Below, in pieces: positions 42,654 to 52,160 of a stretch of DNA of 64,000 bases. Both the position numbers and the translations under genes were made by a program. The stretch is taken from contig NZ_JAPSIY010000001.1 in assembly GCF_031178445.1 (NCBI RefSeq), positions 267,137 through 331,136 on the forward strand, in the 5' to 3' direction. The notes under the pieces were generated by a model. The model worked only from the letters and a program-made list of their open reading frames with translations. It ran no database searches and was not told the DNA's origin. How positions within the stretch are numbered: position 1 is the first letter of the stretch; each line of letters opens with the position of its first letter. Source of the stretch: Microbacterium sp. (GTDB taxonomy: Bacteria > Actinomycetota > Actinomycetes > Actinomycetales > Microbacteriaceae).

Positions 42654-44150
42654 ATGACTCAGTCCGCGCCTTCGAACCGAACTAAAGTTGCTCCTGTGAT
42701 CACCGGGGAACTGAAGAGCAAGATCGACCGCGTCTGGGACGCCTTCTGGTCGGGCGGCATCAGCAACCCGCTCGAGGTGATTGAGCAGATCACGTACCTC
42801 CTGTTCATCCGTCGCCTTGACGATATTCAGACCCTCGCGGAGAAGAAGGCACGCGTCACCGGCAACCCGGTCGAAGACTCGGTGTTCCTGCCCGGGCAAT
42901 CCGAACTGCGCTGGAGCCACTTCAAGAACACCTCGCCTGAGGTGATGTTCACGATCGTCGGTAACGAGGTCTTTCCCTTCCTGCGGGGCATGGGCGACGG
43001 CACTACCTACAGCGAGCACATGAAGGATGCCCGTTTCACGATCCCCACTCCTGCGCTGCTGTCGAAGGTCGTCGACATGCTCGACGGCATCCCGATGGCC
43101 GACCGCGACACCAACGGCGACCTCTACGAGTACCTGCTGTCGAAGATCGCCTCCGCCGGCGTCAACGGGCAGTTCCGCACTCCGCGCCACATTATCGACC
43201 TCATGGTGAAGATGACCGCGCCAGCACCGAGCGACGAGATCTGCGACCCCGCGTGTGGCACCGCCGGATTCCTGGTCGCCGCAAGCGAGTACGTCCGCGA
43301 CACCCACGGCGATGCGCTGCTCGATGAGGCTCAACGGCGCCACTTTCACCACTCGATGTTTCACGGCTACGACTTCGATTCGACCATGCTCCGTATCGGC
43401 AGCATGAACATGCTCATGCACGGCATCGAGTCGCCCGACATCCGCTATCGCGACTCGCTCTCCGAGGGCGCGGCCGCGGATGCCGAGAAGTACACGCTCA
43501 TCCTCGCCAACCCACCCTTTGCCGGGTCGCTCGACTACGAGTCGACCGCGAAAGACCTGCAGCGAACGGTCAAGACCAAGAAGACAGAGCTGCTGTTCCT
43601 CGCTCTGTTCCTCAAGCTTCTCAAGCCCGGCGGCCGCGCCGCCGTCATCGTGCCCGACGGGGTGCTATTCGGCGCGAGCACGGCACACAAGACCCTGCGC
43701 AGGATGCTCGTCGAAGATCAGAAGCTCGATGCAGTCATCAAGCTCCCCTCAGGTGTCTTCCGCCCTTACGCCGGCGTCTCCACCGCGATCCTCTTCTTCA
43801 CGAAGACCAACTCTGGTGGCACCGACGACGTGTGGTTCTACGACGTGCGCGCCGATGGATATTCACTCGACGACAAGCGCAACTCCGTGGAGGCGAACGA
43901 CCTGCCCGACGTGCTCGCACGGTGGCAGGCGCATGATGCTGAGAGGGGTCGCGCCCGCACCGACCAGTCGTTCCTCGTGCCGAGGGCCGACATCGTCGCT
44001 CAGGGGTACGACCTCTCGCTCAACCGGTATAAGGAAGTCGTGCACGAAAAGATCGAGCACCGCGCTCCGCTCGACATCATCGCCGACATCGAGCAGCTGG
44101 ATGCCGAGATCGCGGCCGACCTCGCCGAACTGAAAGCGGTTCTCGCGTGA
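42654..44150 (+). CDS. hsdM: Type I restriction-modification methyltransferase
   Basis: A 498-residue N6-adenine methyltransferase subunit; ATG at 42654 follows AGAGAGAC, and the frame upstream is non-coding. The HsdM N-terminal helical domain (LKSKIDRVWDAFWSGGISNPLEVIEQITYLLFIRRLD) precedes the SAM site DPACGTAGFLVAASEY and the catalytic NPPF motif (LANPPFAGSLD). It works with HsdS for methylation and with HsdS/HsdR for restriction. Its stop overlaps the hsdS start. Confidence 0.95.
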   Translation: MTQSAPSNRTKVAPVITGELKSKIDRVWDAFWSGGISNPLEVIEQITYLLFIRRLDDIQTLAEKKARVTGNPVEDSVFLPGQSELRWSHFKNTSPEVMFTIVGNEVFPFLRGMGDGTTYSEHMKDARFTIPTPALLSKVVDMLDGIPMADRDTNGDLYEYLLSKIASAGVNGQFRTPRHIIDLMVKMTAPAPSDEICDPACGTAGFLVAASEYVRDTHGDALLDEAQRRHFHHSMFHGYDFDSTMLRIGSMNMLMHGIESPDIRYRDSLSEGAAADAEKYTLILANPPFAGSLDYESTAKDLQRTVKTKKTELLFLALFLKLLKPGGRAAVIVPDGVLFGASTAHKTLRRMLVEDQKLDAVIKLPSGVFRPYAGVSTAILFFTKTNSGGTDDVWFYDVRADGYSLDDKRNSVEANDLPDVLARWQAHDAERGRARTDQSFLVPRADIVAQGYDLSLNRYKEVVHEKIEHRAPLDIIADIEQLDAEIAADLAELKAVLA

Positions 44151-45295
44151 GGCGCATATCTCTCGGAGAGCTGCTCGCGCCTGCCCGGGTTCGACGCGCG
44201 GGCAGCGTCGAATACCCTGTGCTATCAATGACAATGCATGCCGGACTGGTCACTCAGAGCGAACGATTCAAGAAGCGCATCGCGAGTTTGGACACTTCGG
44301 ACTACAAGGTCGTGGAGAACGGTCAGCTTGTCGTCGGATTTCCGATCAACGAAGGAGTCCTCGACTTCCAACTCGGGCATGAAGCAGCCGTTGTGAGTCC
44401 CGCCTACGGGATCTGGGACGTACGCGACGAGTCAATTCTCGACCGCAAGTACTTGCAGCGATATCTCACATCACCGCATGCGATCGAGTACTACGTCGGG
44501 AAGATGAAGGGCAGTACCGCGCGGCGGCGATCCTTGCCTCCCGCCGAGTTCACCGCCATGCCGGTCCCGCTCCCGCCGATCTCGGAGCAGCGGCGGATCG
44601 CCGCGATCCTCGACCGGGCCGATGTGATCCGCACGAAGCGTCGCCAGGCCCTCGCCCACCTCGACTCGCTCACCCAGGCGATCTTCCGTGAAATGTTTGG
44701 TGACCCGGCCTCCAACGATCGCGGCTTTCCGCGGGCGACGATCGGCTCCCTCGCCGTCGTGCAGACCGGCAATTCTCCTTCCCGCGCAGACGCTGAGAAT
44801 TTCGGCACCCAGATCGAGTGGCTCAAGTCCGACAACCTCGGGGCTGACGTCGCAACACGTGCTGATGAAGGGCTCTCCGAGACCGGTATGAGACGCGCTC
44901 GCATCGCCCCCGCAGGTTCCGTACTCGTAACGTGCATCGCGGGGAGTTCGACGAGCATCGGCAAAGCTTCCATCGTCGACCGTGCGGTGGCCTTCAACCA
45001 GCAGATCAACGCAGTCCTGCCCTCCGATGCGATCGACGCAACGTTTCTGCTCGGCCAGCTCAAGACGTCCCCTGAGCTTGTCCGCGCCAAGTCGACCGGA
45101 GGAATGAAGGGTCTCGTCAACAAGTCGGCTTTCAGTTCGATTGAGGTTCTCGCGCCCCCGATCAGCGCACAGCGCGAGTACGCGTTGCGCATGCGATCGG
45201 TTATGAGCTTGCGAGGTTCGACTCGTCGCGCCCTCGCCGAAGACGACGAGCTCTTCGCGTCGATCCAGTCCCGAGCCTTCCGAGGGGAGCTCTGA
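44147..45295 (+). CDS. hsdS: Type I restriction specificity subunit
   Basis: A 382-residue HsdS with two target-recognition domains. GTG start overlaps hsdM by four bases. The central spacer helix is PLPPISEQRRIAAILDRADVIRTKRRQALAHLDSLTQAIFREMFGDP; the C-terminal conserved part is LAPPISAQREYALRMRSV. It reads a bipartite DNA site, whose sequence cannot be predicted here. Confidence 0.93.
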   Translation: MRRISLGELLAPARVRRAGSVEYPVLSMTMHAGLVTQSERFKKRIASLDTSDYKVVENGQLVVGFPINEGVLDFQLGHEAAVVSPAYGIWDVRDESILDRKYLQRYLTSPHAIEYYVGKMKGSTARRRSLPPAEFTAMPVPLPPISEQRRIAAILDRADVIRTKRRQALAHLDSLTQAIFREMFGDPASNDRGFPRATIGSLAVVQTGNSPSRADAENFGTQIEWLKSDNLGADVATRADEGLSETGMRRARIAPAGSVLVTCIAGSSTSIGKASIVDRAVAFNQQINAVLPSDAIDATFLLGQLKTSPELVRAKSTGGMKGLVNKSAFSSIEVLAPPISAQREYALRMRSVMSLRGSTRRALAEDDELFASIQSRAFRGEL

Positions 45296-45298
45296 CCC

Positions 45299-46372
45299 GT
45301 GCCCGTCGAGATGAGGATGTGGCGCATCGACGGCGAGACCCCCACGCCGCTATTGCCTGCCGCCCTGCCCACCGAGAGCGAACTGCATCAGTTCTTGAAG
45401 AAGGACCCGTCGCTTCTTGGCATCCCGCTGCTGGTGATCGGAAGCGAGGTGCCGACGCCGTACGGAAAGCGTCTGGATCTGCTCGCGGTGGATGGCGACG
45501 GCAATCTCCACGTGTTGGAGCTCAAGCGCGACAAGACACCGCGCGAAGTCGTAGCGCAGGTGCTGGACTACGGTTCGTGGGTGTCGACGCTCTCGCGAGA
45601 CGATGTGATCGACATCGCGGAGAAGTACCTCAGCGAGCCGTTCGAGACAGCGTTCGAGGAGGTCTTCGGATCCGCGCCTCCCGATGAACTAAACGCCGAG
45701 CTGCAACTCACCGTCGTTGCCTCGGCGCTCGATGGCAGTTCCGAACGCATCGTCACCTACTTGCGCACCTTCGGCGTGCCGATCAACGCGGTCTTCTTCA
45801 CCTACATCGAGGACGACGACCGGCGGTACCTGGCGCGGTCGTGGCTCGCGGCGTCCGTCGATGTACCCGCGGCGAAGACGACAAAATCGACATCGAAGCG
45901 CGCTCCGTGGAACGGGGTCGACTGGTATGTCTCGTTCGGGGGCGATCGGCCCTGGGAAGATGCGCGACGCTTCGGGTTCGTTTCGGCTGGCGGGGGCAAG
46001 TTCTACTCGCAGACGATCAGGTCGCTGCCGGTCGGCGCGCGCATCTGGGTGAACGTCCCGGGCACCGGCTACGTCGGCGTCGGCACCGTTCTCGCGCCAG
46101 CCCAGCGCTTCGAAGACGCGAGCGTGAAGGCGGGCGGCGACTTCGTCCCCCTCGCTTCGCAGCCGCTCACCGGCGCGTACCCACACCAGGGCGATGAGAT
46201 CGACGAGAACGCAGAATGGGTCGTACCGGTCAAGTGGCTCGCGACCGTGGCCGAGAAGGACGCCTACTGGGTCAAGGGGATGTTCGCGAGCCAGCACAGC
46301 GCGTGCAAGCTCCGGCAGGAGTTCACCTTGGATCGCCTCGCCGAGCGCTTCGGCATCCACGACGACGAGTAG
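45299..46372 (+). CDS. NucS/DUF91-like PD-(D/E)xK protein within the RM operon
   Basis: A 357-residue protein inserted between hsdS and hsdR with 3- and 12-base gaps. GKRLDLLAVDGDGNLHVLELKRDKTPREVVAQVLDYGSWV is a nuclease core (Asp...Glu-x-Lys) of the NucS/DUF91 type. The C-terminal half (about 195-357, GVDWYVSFGGDRPWEDARRFGFVSAGGG) is a separate domain seen next to such nucleases. It may be an accessory nuclease of the restriction system or an independent defence factor. Confidence 0.78.
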   Translation: MPVEMRMWRIDGETPTPLLPAALPTESELHQFLKKDPSLLGIPLLVIGSEVPTPYGKRLDLLAVDGDGNLHVLELKRDKTPREVVAQVLDYGSWVSTLSRDDVIDIAEKYLSEPFETAFEEVFGSAPPDELNAELQLTVVASALDGSSERIVTYLRTFGVPINAVFFTYIEDDDRRYLARSWLAASVDVPAAKTTKSTSKRAPWNGVDWYVSFGGDRPWEDARRFGFVSAGGGKFYSQTIRSLPVGARIWVNVPGTGYVGVGTVLAPAQRFEDASVKAGGDFVPLASQPLTGAYPHQGDEIDENAEWVVPVKWLATVAEKDAYWVKGMFASQHSACKLRQEFTLDRLAERFGIHDDE

Positions 46373-46384
46373 TGATGTAGCGAG

Positions 46385-49300
46385 ATGGGGAACTTCGACT
46401 TCGTACGCGTGGCGCTGCCGCCGCTGCACGGCGATTGCGCTCGTGCGGAGTCGTACCTGTCTTCCGACCCGCGATCGGCCTGTTTCTACAGTCGCCGAGT
46501 CGTCGAACTCCTCGTGGGGTACCTCTACGACGTGCTCTCGCTGCGCGAGCCGTACCGCGACGATCTGGCCGCGAAGATCAGCGACGCTGCGTTCAAGACA
46601 CGCGTGCCGCCGACGATCACGCAGAAGCTGACCGCGATCCGGCGCATCGCGAACACGGCCGTCCATGACAACCGTCAGATCGGTCAAGACGTCTCGCTCG
46701 CGGTTCTCCGCGAGCTGTTCCACGTCGTCGTCTGGGTGTCGTACCACCACTCCCCGCGACCCAATGTGGTGCCGCTGCAGGGTCAGTTCGATCCCGCGGT
46801 GGCCGCGAGTGCGGCGCCTCTGTCTCGCGAAGAGGTCGCGCGTCTCGCAGAGAAGTTCCGTGAGCAGGACGAGGTGCACGCGCGTGTGCTCGCAGAGCGG
46901 GATGACCGGCTCGCCGCGCACGAGGCCGAGATCACCAAGCTGAAGGCGCAGATCGCGGTCGCCCAGGCGGCGGTCGCTCCCGACACGCGTGACTATGACG
47001 AGGCCGCTGCGCGCGATCTGTTCATCGACGTGCTGCTGCACGAGGCCGGGTGGCCGCTCGACCAGCCCCGTGACCGTGAGTACGAAGTCCACGGCATGCC
47101 CACCGCGGAAGGCCGCGGGTTCGTCGACTACGCCCTCTGGGGTGCCGATGGCCTGCCGCTCGCAGTGGTTGAAGCGAAGCGCACGGCGAAGTCGCCGGAG
47201 GTCGGTCAGCAGCAAGCGAAGCTGTACGCCGACTGCCTGGAGCGCGAGTTCGGACGCCGTCCGGTGATCTTCTACACCAATGGCTACGTCCACCGCATCT
47301 GGGATGACGCCGGAGGCTACCCGCCGCGGGAAGTCCAGGGCTTCTACACGCGCGACGAGCTGGAGTTGCTCGTCCAGCGCCGGCACACGAAGCAGCCGCT
47401 GTCCACCCAGCCTGTGAACACCGATATCGCGGGGCGCCCTTACCAGGTGCGTGCGATCAAGGCGGTCGGCGACGCGTTCGACCACAAGCAACGTGAGGCG
47501 CTGCTGGTGATGGCGACGGGGTCGGGTAAGACGCGGACGACGATCGCGCTCGTCGACCTGCTGCAGAAGGCGAACTGGGTGAAGCGGGTGCTCTTCCTCG
47601 CCGACCGGACCGCGCTCGTGAAACAGGCTGCGAACGCATTCAAGACGCACCTGCCGGGATCGACCACTGTCAACCTCGTGACCGAGAAGGCCATCGATGG
47701 GCGTGTCTACGTGTCGACCTACCCCACGATGATGAATCTCATCAATGAGGTCGACGACGACCTACGCCGGTTCGGCCCCGGCTACTTCGATCTCATCGTT
47801 ATCGACGAGGCGCACCGCTCCATCTACGCCAAGTACGGCGCGATCTTCGACTACTTCGACGCAACGCTCGTCGGCCTCACCGCGACCCCGAAAGACGAGG
47901 TCGATCACAACACCTACCGGCTGTTCCACCTCGAAGACGGCGTCCCCACTGACAACTACTCCCTCGACGAGGCCGTCACCGAGGGGTACCTTGTGCCTCC
48001 GCGCGGGGTGAGCTTCGAAGGTGGGTTCCTGCGCTCCGGCATCCGCTACGACGATCTCAGCGAGGACGAGAAGGAACAGTGGGACTCGCTCGAGTGGGGC
48101 GATGACGGCCCGCCGGATGAAGTCGGCGCCGAGGAGATCAACCGGTTCCTGTTCAACGAAGACACCGTCGACAAGGTCCTCGAGACCCTGATGTTGCGTG
48201 GGTACAAGGTGGCCGGCGACGACCGGATCGGCAAGACGATCATCTTCGCCAAGAATCAGAAGCACGCCGAGTTCATCGAGCAGCGCTTCAACATCGCGTA
48301 CCCCGAGTACGCAGGTCACTTCGCCCGCGTCGTCACCCACGGCACGCCCTACGCGCAGTCCCTCATCGACGACTTCTCGATCGCCGACAAGGCACCGCAC
48401 ATCGCGATCAGCGTCGACATGCTCGACACCGGCATCGACGTGCCCGAGGTCGTGAACCTCGTGTTCTTCAAGATGGTGCGCTCGAAATCGAAATTCTGGC
48501 AGATGATCGGCCGTGGAACGCGCCTGTGCCACGACCTGTTCGGGCCGGGTGAAGACAAGAAGGACTTCTTCGTCTTCGACTTCTGCGGCAACCTCGAGTA
48601 CTTCAGCCAAGACCTCCCGGGCTCGCAGGGACAGACCCAGAAGTCTCTGTCGCAGCGCCTGTTCGAAGCTCGCCTCGGCCTTGTGACCGCGCTCGGCGAC
48701 AACGAGCCCGAGCTGCGTTCGTCGACCGCATCCGCCCTGCAAACGATCGTTGCGGGAATGAATCTCGACAACTTCGTCGTCCGTCCCCATCGTGCCGCCG
48801 TCGAGGAGTTCGCTGAGGTGGATGCCTGGCACCGATTCACACCCTCGAAGGCAGAGCGGTTGTTGCGCGTCGCTGGATTGCCATCGTCGGTGCGCGACGA
48901 TGATGAGGACGCGAAGAGGTTCGATCTGCTGATTCTCCGCCGCCAACTGGCACAACTCGATGGCGACGCGGTCCTCGCCGAACGGATCCGCGAGACCGTG
49001 CAGCAGATCGCGACAGCCCTCCTCAGTAAGACGGCCATCCCGTCGGTCGCGGAGCAGGCCGTCCTGCTGGAGTCCATCGCCGGCGACGAGTGGTGGATCG
49101 ACGTAACGCTGCCAATGCTCGAGCTCGCCAGGCTGCGGATCCGCAGCCTGGTGCGGTTCATCGAGAAGACCCGTCGCAATCCCGTATACACAGACTTCGA
49201 AGACCTTCTGGGCGATGGCGCCGAGATCGACCTCCCGCGCGTCACACCGGGCACCGACTTCGAACGCTTCCGGTCGAAGGCGGAGGCATACCTCCGCCAG

Positions 49301-49735
49301 CACCTCGACAACTTGGCGCTTCAACGACTCAGGCGAAACAGGCAGCTCACTCCGGGCGATCTCATCGAACTAGAAGACATGCTCGTGGAGGCTGGCGCCG
49401 GCCCTGTCGACATCGTGTGGGCGAACGACCGTGTCGGGGGCCTCGGGATCTTCGTCCGCGGCCTCGTAGGGCTCGATCGGTCCGCCGCCGCAGAGGCGTT
49501 CGAAAGCTACCTCGACGAGACCAAGTTCACGGTCGATCAGATTCGCTTCGTGAACCTCATCGTCGACGAACTCACCCTCAACGGCGTAATGGATCCAGGG
49601 CGCCTCTTCGAGCCTCCCTACACCGACCATGCCCCGACCGGGCCCGACGTAATCTTCCCTGAAGCCGACGTCGAGGCGCTCGTGCAGACCCTGCGGGGCA
49701 TCCGCGAGACGGCTGTCGCAGCTGACGTCGCCTAA
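46385..49735 (+). CDS. hsdR: Type I restriction endonuclease subunit
   Basis: A 1116-residue motor and nuclease subunit. Residues about 1-110 resemble a DUF4145-type domain (YSRRVVELLVGYLYDV, RIANTAVHD), followed by a coiled segment. The PD-(D/E)xK nuclease core is FVDYALWGADGLPLAVVEAKRT. Helicase motifs are MATGSGKTRTTIAL (Walker A), VIDEAHRSIY (Walker B), GLTATPK (motif III) and QMIGRGTRLC (motif VI). The EcoEI-like C-terminal domain completes it. The protein is of usual length and looks intact, so restriction is probably active. Confidence 0.94.
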   Translation: MGNFDFVRVALPPLHGDCARAESYLSSDPRSACFYSRRVVELLVGYLYDVLSLREPYRDDLAAKISDAAFKTRVPPTITQKLTAIRRIANTAVHDNRQIGQDVSLAVLRELFHVVVWVSYHHSPRPNVVPLQGQFDPAVAASAAPLSREEVARLAEKFREQDEVHARVLAERDDRLAAHEAEITKLKAQIAVAQAAVAPDTRDYDEAAARDLFIDVLLHEAGWPLDQPRDREYEVHGMPTAEGRGFVDYALWGADGLPLAVVEAKRTAKSPEVGQQQAKLYADCLEREFGRRPVIFYTNGYVHRIWDDAGGYPPREVQGFYTRDELELLVQRRHTKQPLSTQPVNTDIAGRPYQVRAIKAVGDAFDHKQREALLVMATGSGKTRTTIALVDLLQKANWVKRVLFLADRTALVKQAANAFKTHLPGSTTVNLVTEKAIDGRVYVSTYPTMMNLINEVDDDLRRFGPGYFDLIVIDEAHRSIYAKYGAIFDYFDATLVGLTATPKDEVDHNTYRLFHLEDGVPTDNYSLDEAVTEGYLVPPRGVSFEGGFLRSGIRYDDLSEDEKEQWDSLEWGDDGPPDEVGAEEINRFLFNEDTVDKVLETLMLRGYKVAGDDRIGKTIIFAKNQKHAEFIEQRFNIAYPEYAGHFARVVTHGTPYAQSLIDDFSIADKAPHIAISVDMLDTGIDVPEVVNLVFFKMVRSKSKFWQMIGRGTRLCHDLFGPGEDKKDFFVFDFCGNLEYFSQDLPGSQGQTQKSLSQRLFEARLGLVTALGDNEPELRSSTASALQTIVAGMNLDNFVVRPHRAAVEEFAEVDAWHRFTPSKAERLLRVAGLPSSVRDDDEDAKRFDLLILRRQLAQLDGDAVLAERIRETVQQIATALLSKTAIPSVAEQAVLLESIAGDEWWIDVTLPMLELARLRIRSLVRFIEKTRRNPVYTDFEDLLGDGAEIDLPRVTPGTDFERFRSKAEAYLRQHLDNLALQRLRRNRQLTPGDLIELEDMLVEAGAGPVDIVWANDRVGGLGIFVRGLVGLDRSAAAEAFESYLDETKFTVDQIRFVNLIVDELTLNGVMDPGRLFEPPYTDHAPTGPDVIFPEADVEALVQTLRGIRETAVAADVA

Positions 49736-49892
49736 GCAGATACTTCGGTCCTGCGCCGAACGAAGGCCATCGATCCGGCTGCATTCACACGTTGTCAAGA
49801 AGGGTCCTCCACGAAGCACGCAGCTCGACGAACCTGTCGCCGGGCCGTCCATTCAGCCGATTGTTGATCAGCGATCGCACCATACCTGGGCT

Positions 49893-50068
49893 CTAAGTCG
49901 TGACCCAGCCGACGAGGGCCTCCGACGACGTCGTGAGCTCGTGGAGTGCGGCGATCACCGTCTCCGCGACAGGGTGGCCCACATCGGTTCACCGGACCCG
50001 TCTCGAGGCGGGAGCGGGATGATCGTGCCGTCCACGTCGAACACGACGAGAACCCGTGAGACAGGCAT
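49893..50068 (-). pseudogene. Frameshifted HAD-hydrolase-like fragment
   Basis: On the minus strand an ATG at 50068 opens MPVSRVLVVFDVDGTIIPLPP, a HAD motif I (D-x-D-G-T). That frame stops near 49957, but a shift restores AALHELTTSSEALVGWVTT, the usual second HAD helix and strand, ending at a TAG at 49893. Total coding is only about 58 residues, so the fragment is both shifted and truncated. It lies in the 396-base gap between the convergent hsdR and tniQ; nothing else is recognised there. Confidence 0.45.
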
Positions 50069-50131
50069 CACGACGTCGTTGTCTCGGATCCGCGAGGTCC
50101 ATCCGCCCCGTCAACGCTGAGTCTGGACACG

Positions 50132-52159
50132 TCAATCGCGAAGACGGCGGCAGATCGTGTTTGGGCTGCATCCCATGATGTCCGCGATCTGTGCCATCGT
50201 CTTGCGCTCGACTTCGTACAGATGCCTGACCCGCGCAACATCGATGTCCACTGTTACGGGACGACCACGACGAGTAGGCGTCGACGCGTCGGCAAGGATC
50301 CGTGAGATTGTCTGCCTGGAGACTCCCGCCATTTCCGCGAGTTCGTATGTCGTAGCGCCAGAGACGTACCCGACGACGATCTCATCGAGGGGCAGCTTCT
50401 CTTCTACCGCAGCAAACGCCGGGCGCGCCGCCGGCCATCCTCCTCCGGTCGAGTCTTCGGGCGCGATTTCCGGCGAAACCTCGAGCGGGGGCGCCCAGGT
50501 CAGAGGCTCGTTGATCCCTCGGCCGGCGAGGAACCTCAGTCCTACCCGATTGAGTGCGTCCCGTGCGCTCGCGGGTAGGTTGTCACCGAAGCGGTCAAGC
50601 TCTACGGCGGTGAGCTTCGGGTCAGCGGAGCGAGCCGCGTTGCCCGTGAGCTCGCGGTAGAGGAGTGCTCGCGCGCGGCGCCAACGACCTCCACCGCCCG
50701 GAGTGAGATTCAGCTCGTGGCAGATCTGATCCCACTCCTCCTCCACGAGCAGATCTCGACAGTCGAGAGCTCGTCGTCGCGCGTAATCGATTGGCACGTC
50801 GTGGTCATCGAGCCAAGCGGTCAGTCGAAGCAGGGCGAGAGCGGTCGTGCTGTCCTGGTCGGTTCCAGCGAGCATGCGCATGACATAGGTGACCTGGCGT
50901 ACGGGGGCGGACGGGTCGATTAGGGCAAGAGCAGCCGAGTGTGTGAGGCGCGTTCCAGCGAACACTACGGCTGCTGACATCGCGACGGCGATGATCTCCC
51001 GACCGACCGAACGCGTCCCGGGCATCGGCGTGGGACCATACAGTCGCATCCAGGCGACCCATATCCGCGCGGGCACCTTCCGCGCGCGGTCCGCAGGGTT
51101 TCGCTCCGACATGGGTGCCGATTGGAGGAAGGCTGTGGGACGCCGCGTGCGGCCGAATGATGCTGCGATAAGAGCCTGAAGCTGCGGCGTGCAAAGTGTG
51201 CTCACTGCGTTGGGGGCGAGACGCCCACGGATCAGTCGGACGACCTGATATGGGTCAGCAATCGCCCCTACCGCAGCGGCACTACCGATTGCTGCGCCGA
51301 CGGCCCCGGCCTCGTGCCCACGAAGGTGCTCAACGAGGTCGCGGCCCGGTGTCGCGATGACGTCGGTGTCGCCGGCCGTAATGGCTCGTAGCGCAACTCG
51401 AGACAGTAGGCGGATGTCCTCGAAGACCCGCACCGCGGGTTGCGGTGCTCCCGTGTAGATACCGGTGTGGGCTTCACCGGTGGACATAGTGCGCATCATC
51501 AGGCGCTGAGCCGTCAGCACGCCTTCGGGAGCAGGTTCCGTCTCGACACCGATGGTGAGGTCGGCATGACACGGGTGACGTGAGAATCGGCCACCACCTT
51601 GGACGGAGTTGTGGCATCTGCCGGGCTCCGGGATCTGCCCCAGAAGGTGGCCGCGCCGACGAGGCGGGGCACCACAGGCCGGGCAGAAATCCGCGAGTAG
51701 TCGACGGTGACGGAGACATGCGAACCCAAGCGTGAATTGCCACGACATCCGCCAGCGCCCGCCGGAGTCGAGGAGGCAGTCCGCGCAGTACCGACCTCCG
51801 CTGACCCCCGCGGCGCACTGATTGCTGATACGACCCGTGCGGGTGAAACGGATCATGTGCCGGGCGAACCACATGCGAGTCATCTCGTGAAACTGTGCTT
51901 CGGCGATCCCCGTAGACAGAGCCAGTCCCTTCGCCTGCTCATCAGAGAGCTGCGTTGTCCACCCGGAGACCGTGGTTTCATCGGCTGACGCGGGACGGCC
52001 ATCTCTCCGCTCGATGAGGCCGAGCGCATAGGCAGTCTCGCCGACCGTCGCACGATAGTGGGCGGCCATCACTTCCAGCCACGAGTCGAACGGCTCGTCG
52101 GGGAGCGGCCGCACGCGAAACGGAAGGGGGCGAACGGATGCCGTCGTTGCTGTGATCAT
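50132..52159 (-). CDS. tniQ: TniQ/TnsD-type target-selection protein
   Basis: A 675-residue protein; ATG at 52159 lies one base after the tnsC stop. The N-terminal TniQ domain has RPLPFRVRPLPDEPFDSWLEVMAAHY and a zinc-finger region CADCLLDSGGRWRMSWQFTLGFACLRHRRLLADFCPAC. Its length is closer to Tn7 TnsD than to short TniQ. Two helix-turn-helix elements close the chain (TYELAEMAGVSRQTISRILAD and KTMAQIADIMGCSPNTICRRL), suitable for sequence-specific DNA recognition. It probably directs insertion to a fixed site, perhaps the 3' end of dnaB. Confidence 0.88.
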   Translation of the reverse strand: MITATTASVRPLPFRVRPLPDEPFDSWLEVMAAHYRATVGETAYALGLIERRDGRPASADETTVSGWTTQLSDEQAKGLALSTGIAEAQFHEMTRMWFARHMIRFTRTGRISNQCAAGVSGGRYCADCLLDSGGRWRMSWQFTLGFACLRHRRLLADFCPACGAPPRRRGHLLGQIPEPGRCHNSVQGGGRFSRHPCHADLTIGVETEPAPEGVLTAQRLMMRTMSTGEAHTGIYTGAPQPAVRVFEDIRLLSRVALRAITAGDTDVIATPGRDLVEHLRGHEAGAVGAAIGSAAAVGAIADPYQVVRLIRGRLAPNAVSTLCTPQLQALIAASFGRTRRPTAFLQSAPMSERNPADRARKVPARIWVAWMRLYGPTPMPGTRSVGREIIAVAMSAAVVFAGTRLTHSAALALIDPSAPVRQVTYVMRMLAGTDQDSTTALALLRLTAWLDDHDVPIDYARRRALDCRDLLVEEEWDQICHELNLTPGGGGRWRRARALLYRELTGNAARSADPKLTAVELDRFGDNLPASARDALNRVGLRFLAGRGINEPLTWAPPLEVSPEIAPEDSTGGGWPAARPAFAAVEEKLPLDEIVVGYVSGATTYELAEMAGVSRQTISRILADASTPTRRGRPVTVDIDVARVRHLYEVERKTMAQIADIMGCSPNTICRRLRD

Positions 52160-52160
52160 G

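Noticed and set aside
45689..47650. A 653-codon open frame on the minus strand
   Set aside because: It is antisense to the NucS-like gene and hsdR, which have clear nuclease and helicase motifs; the minus-strand product is Arg/His/Val-rich with no recognisable motif, as expected of a high-GC shadow.
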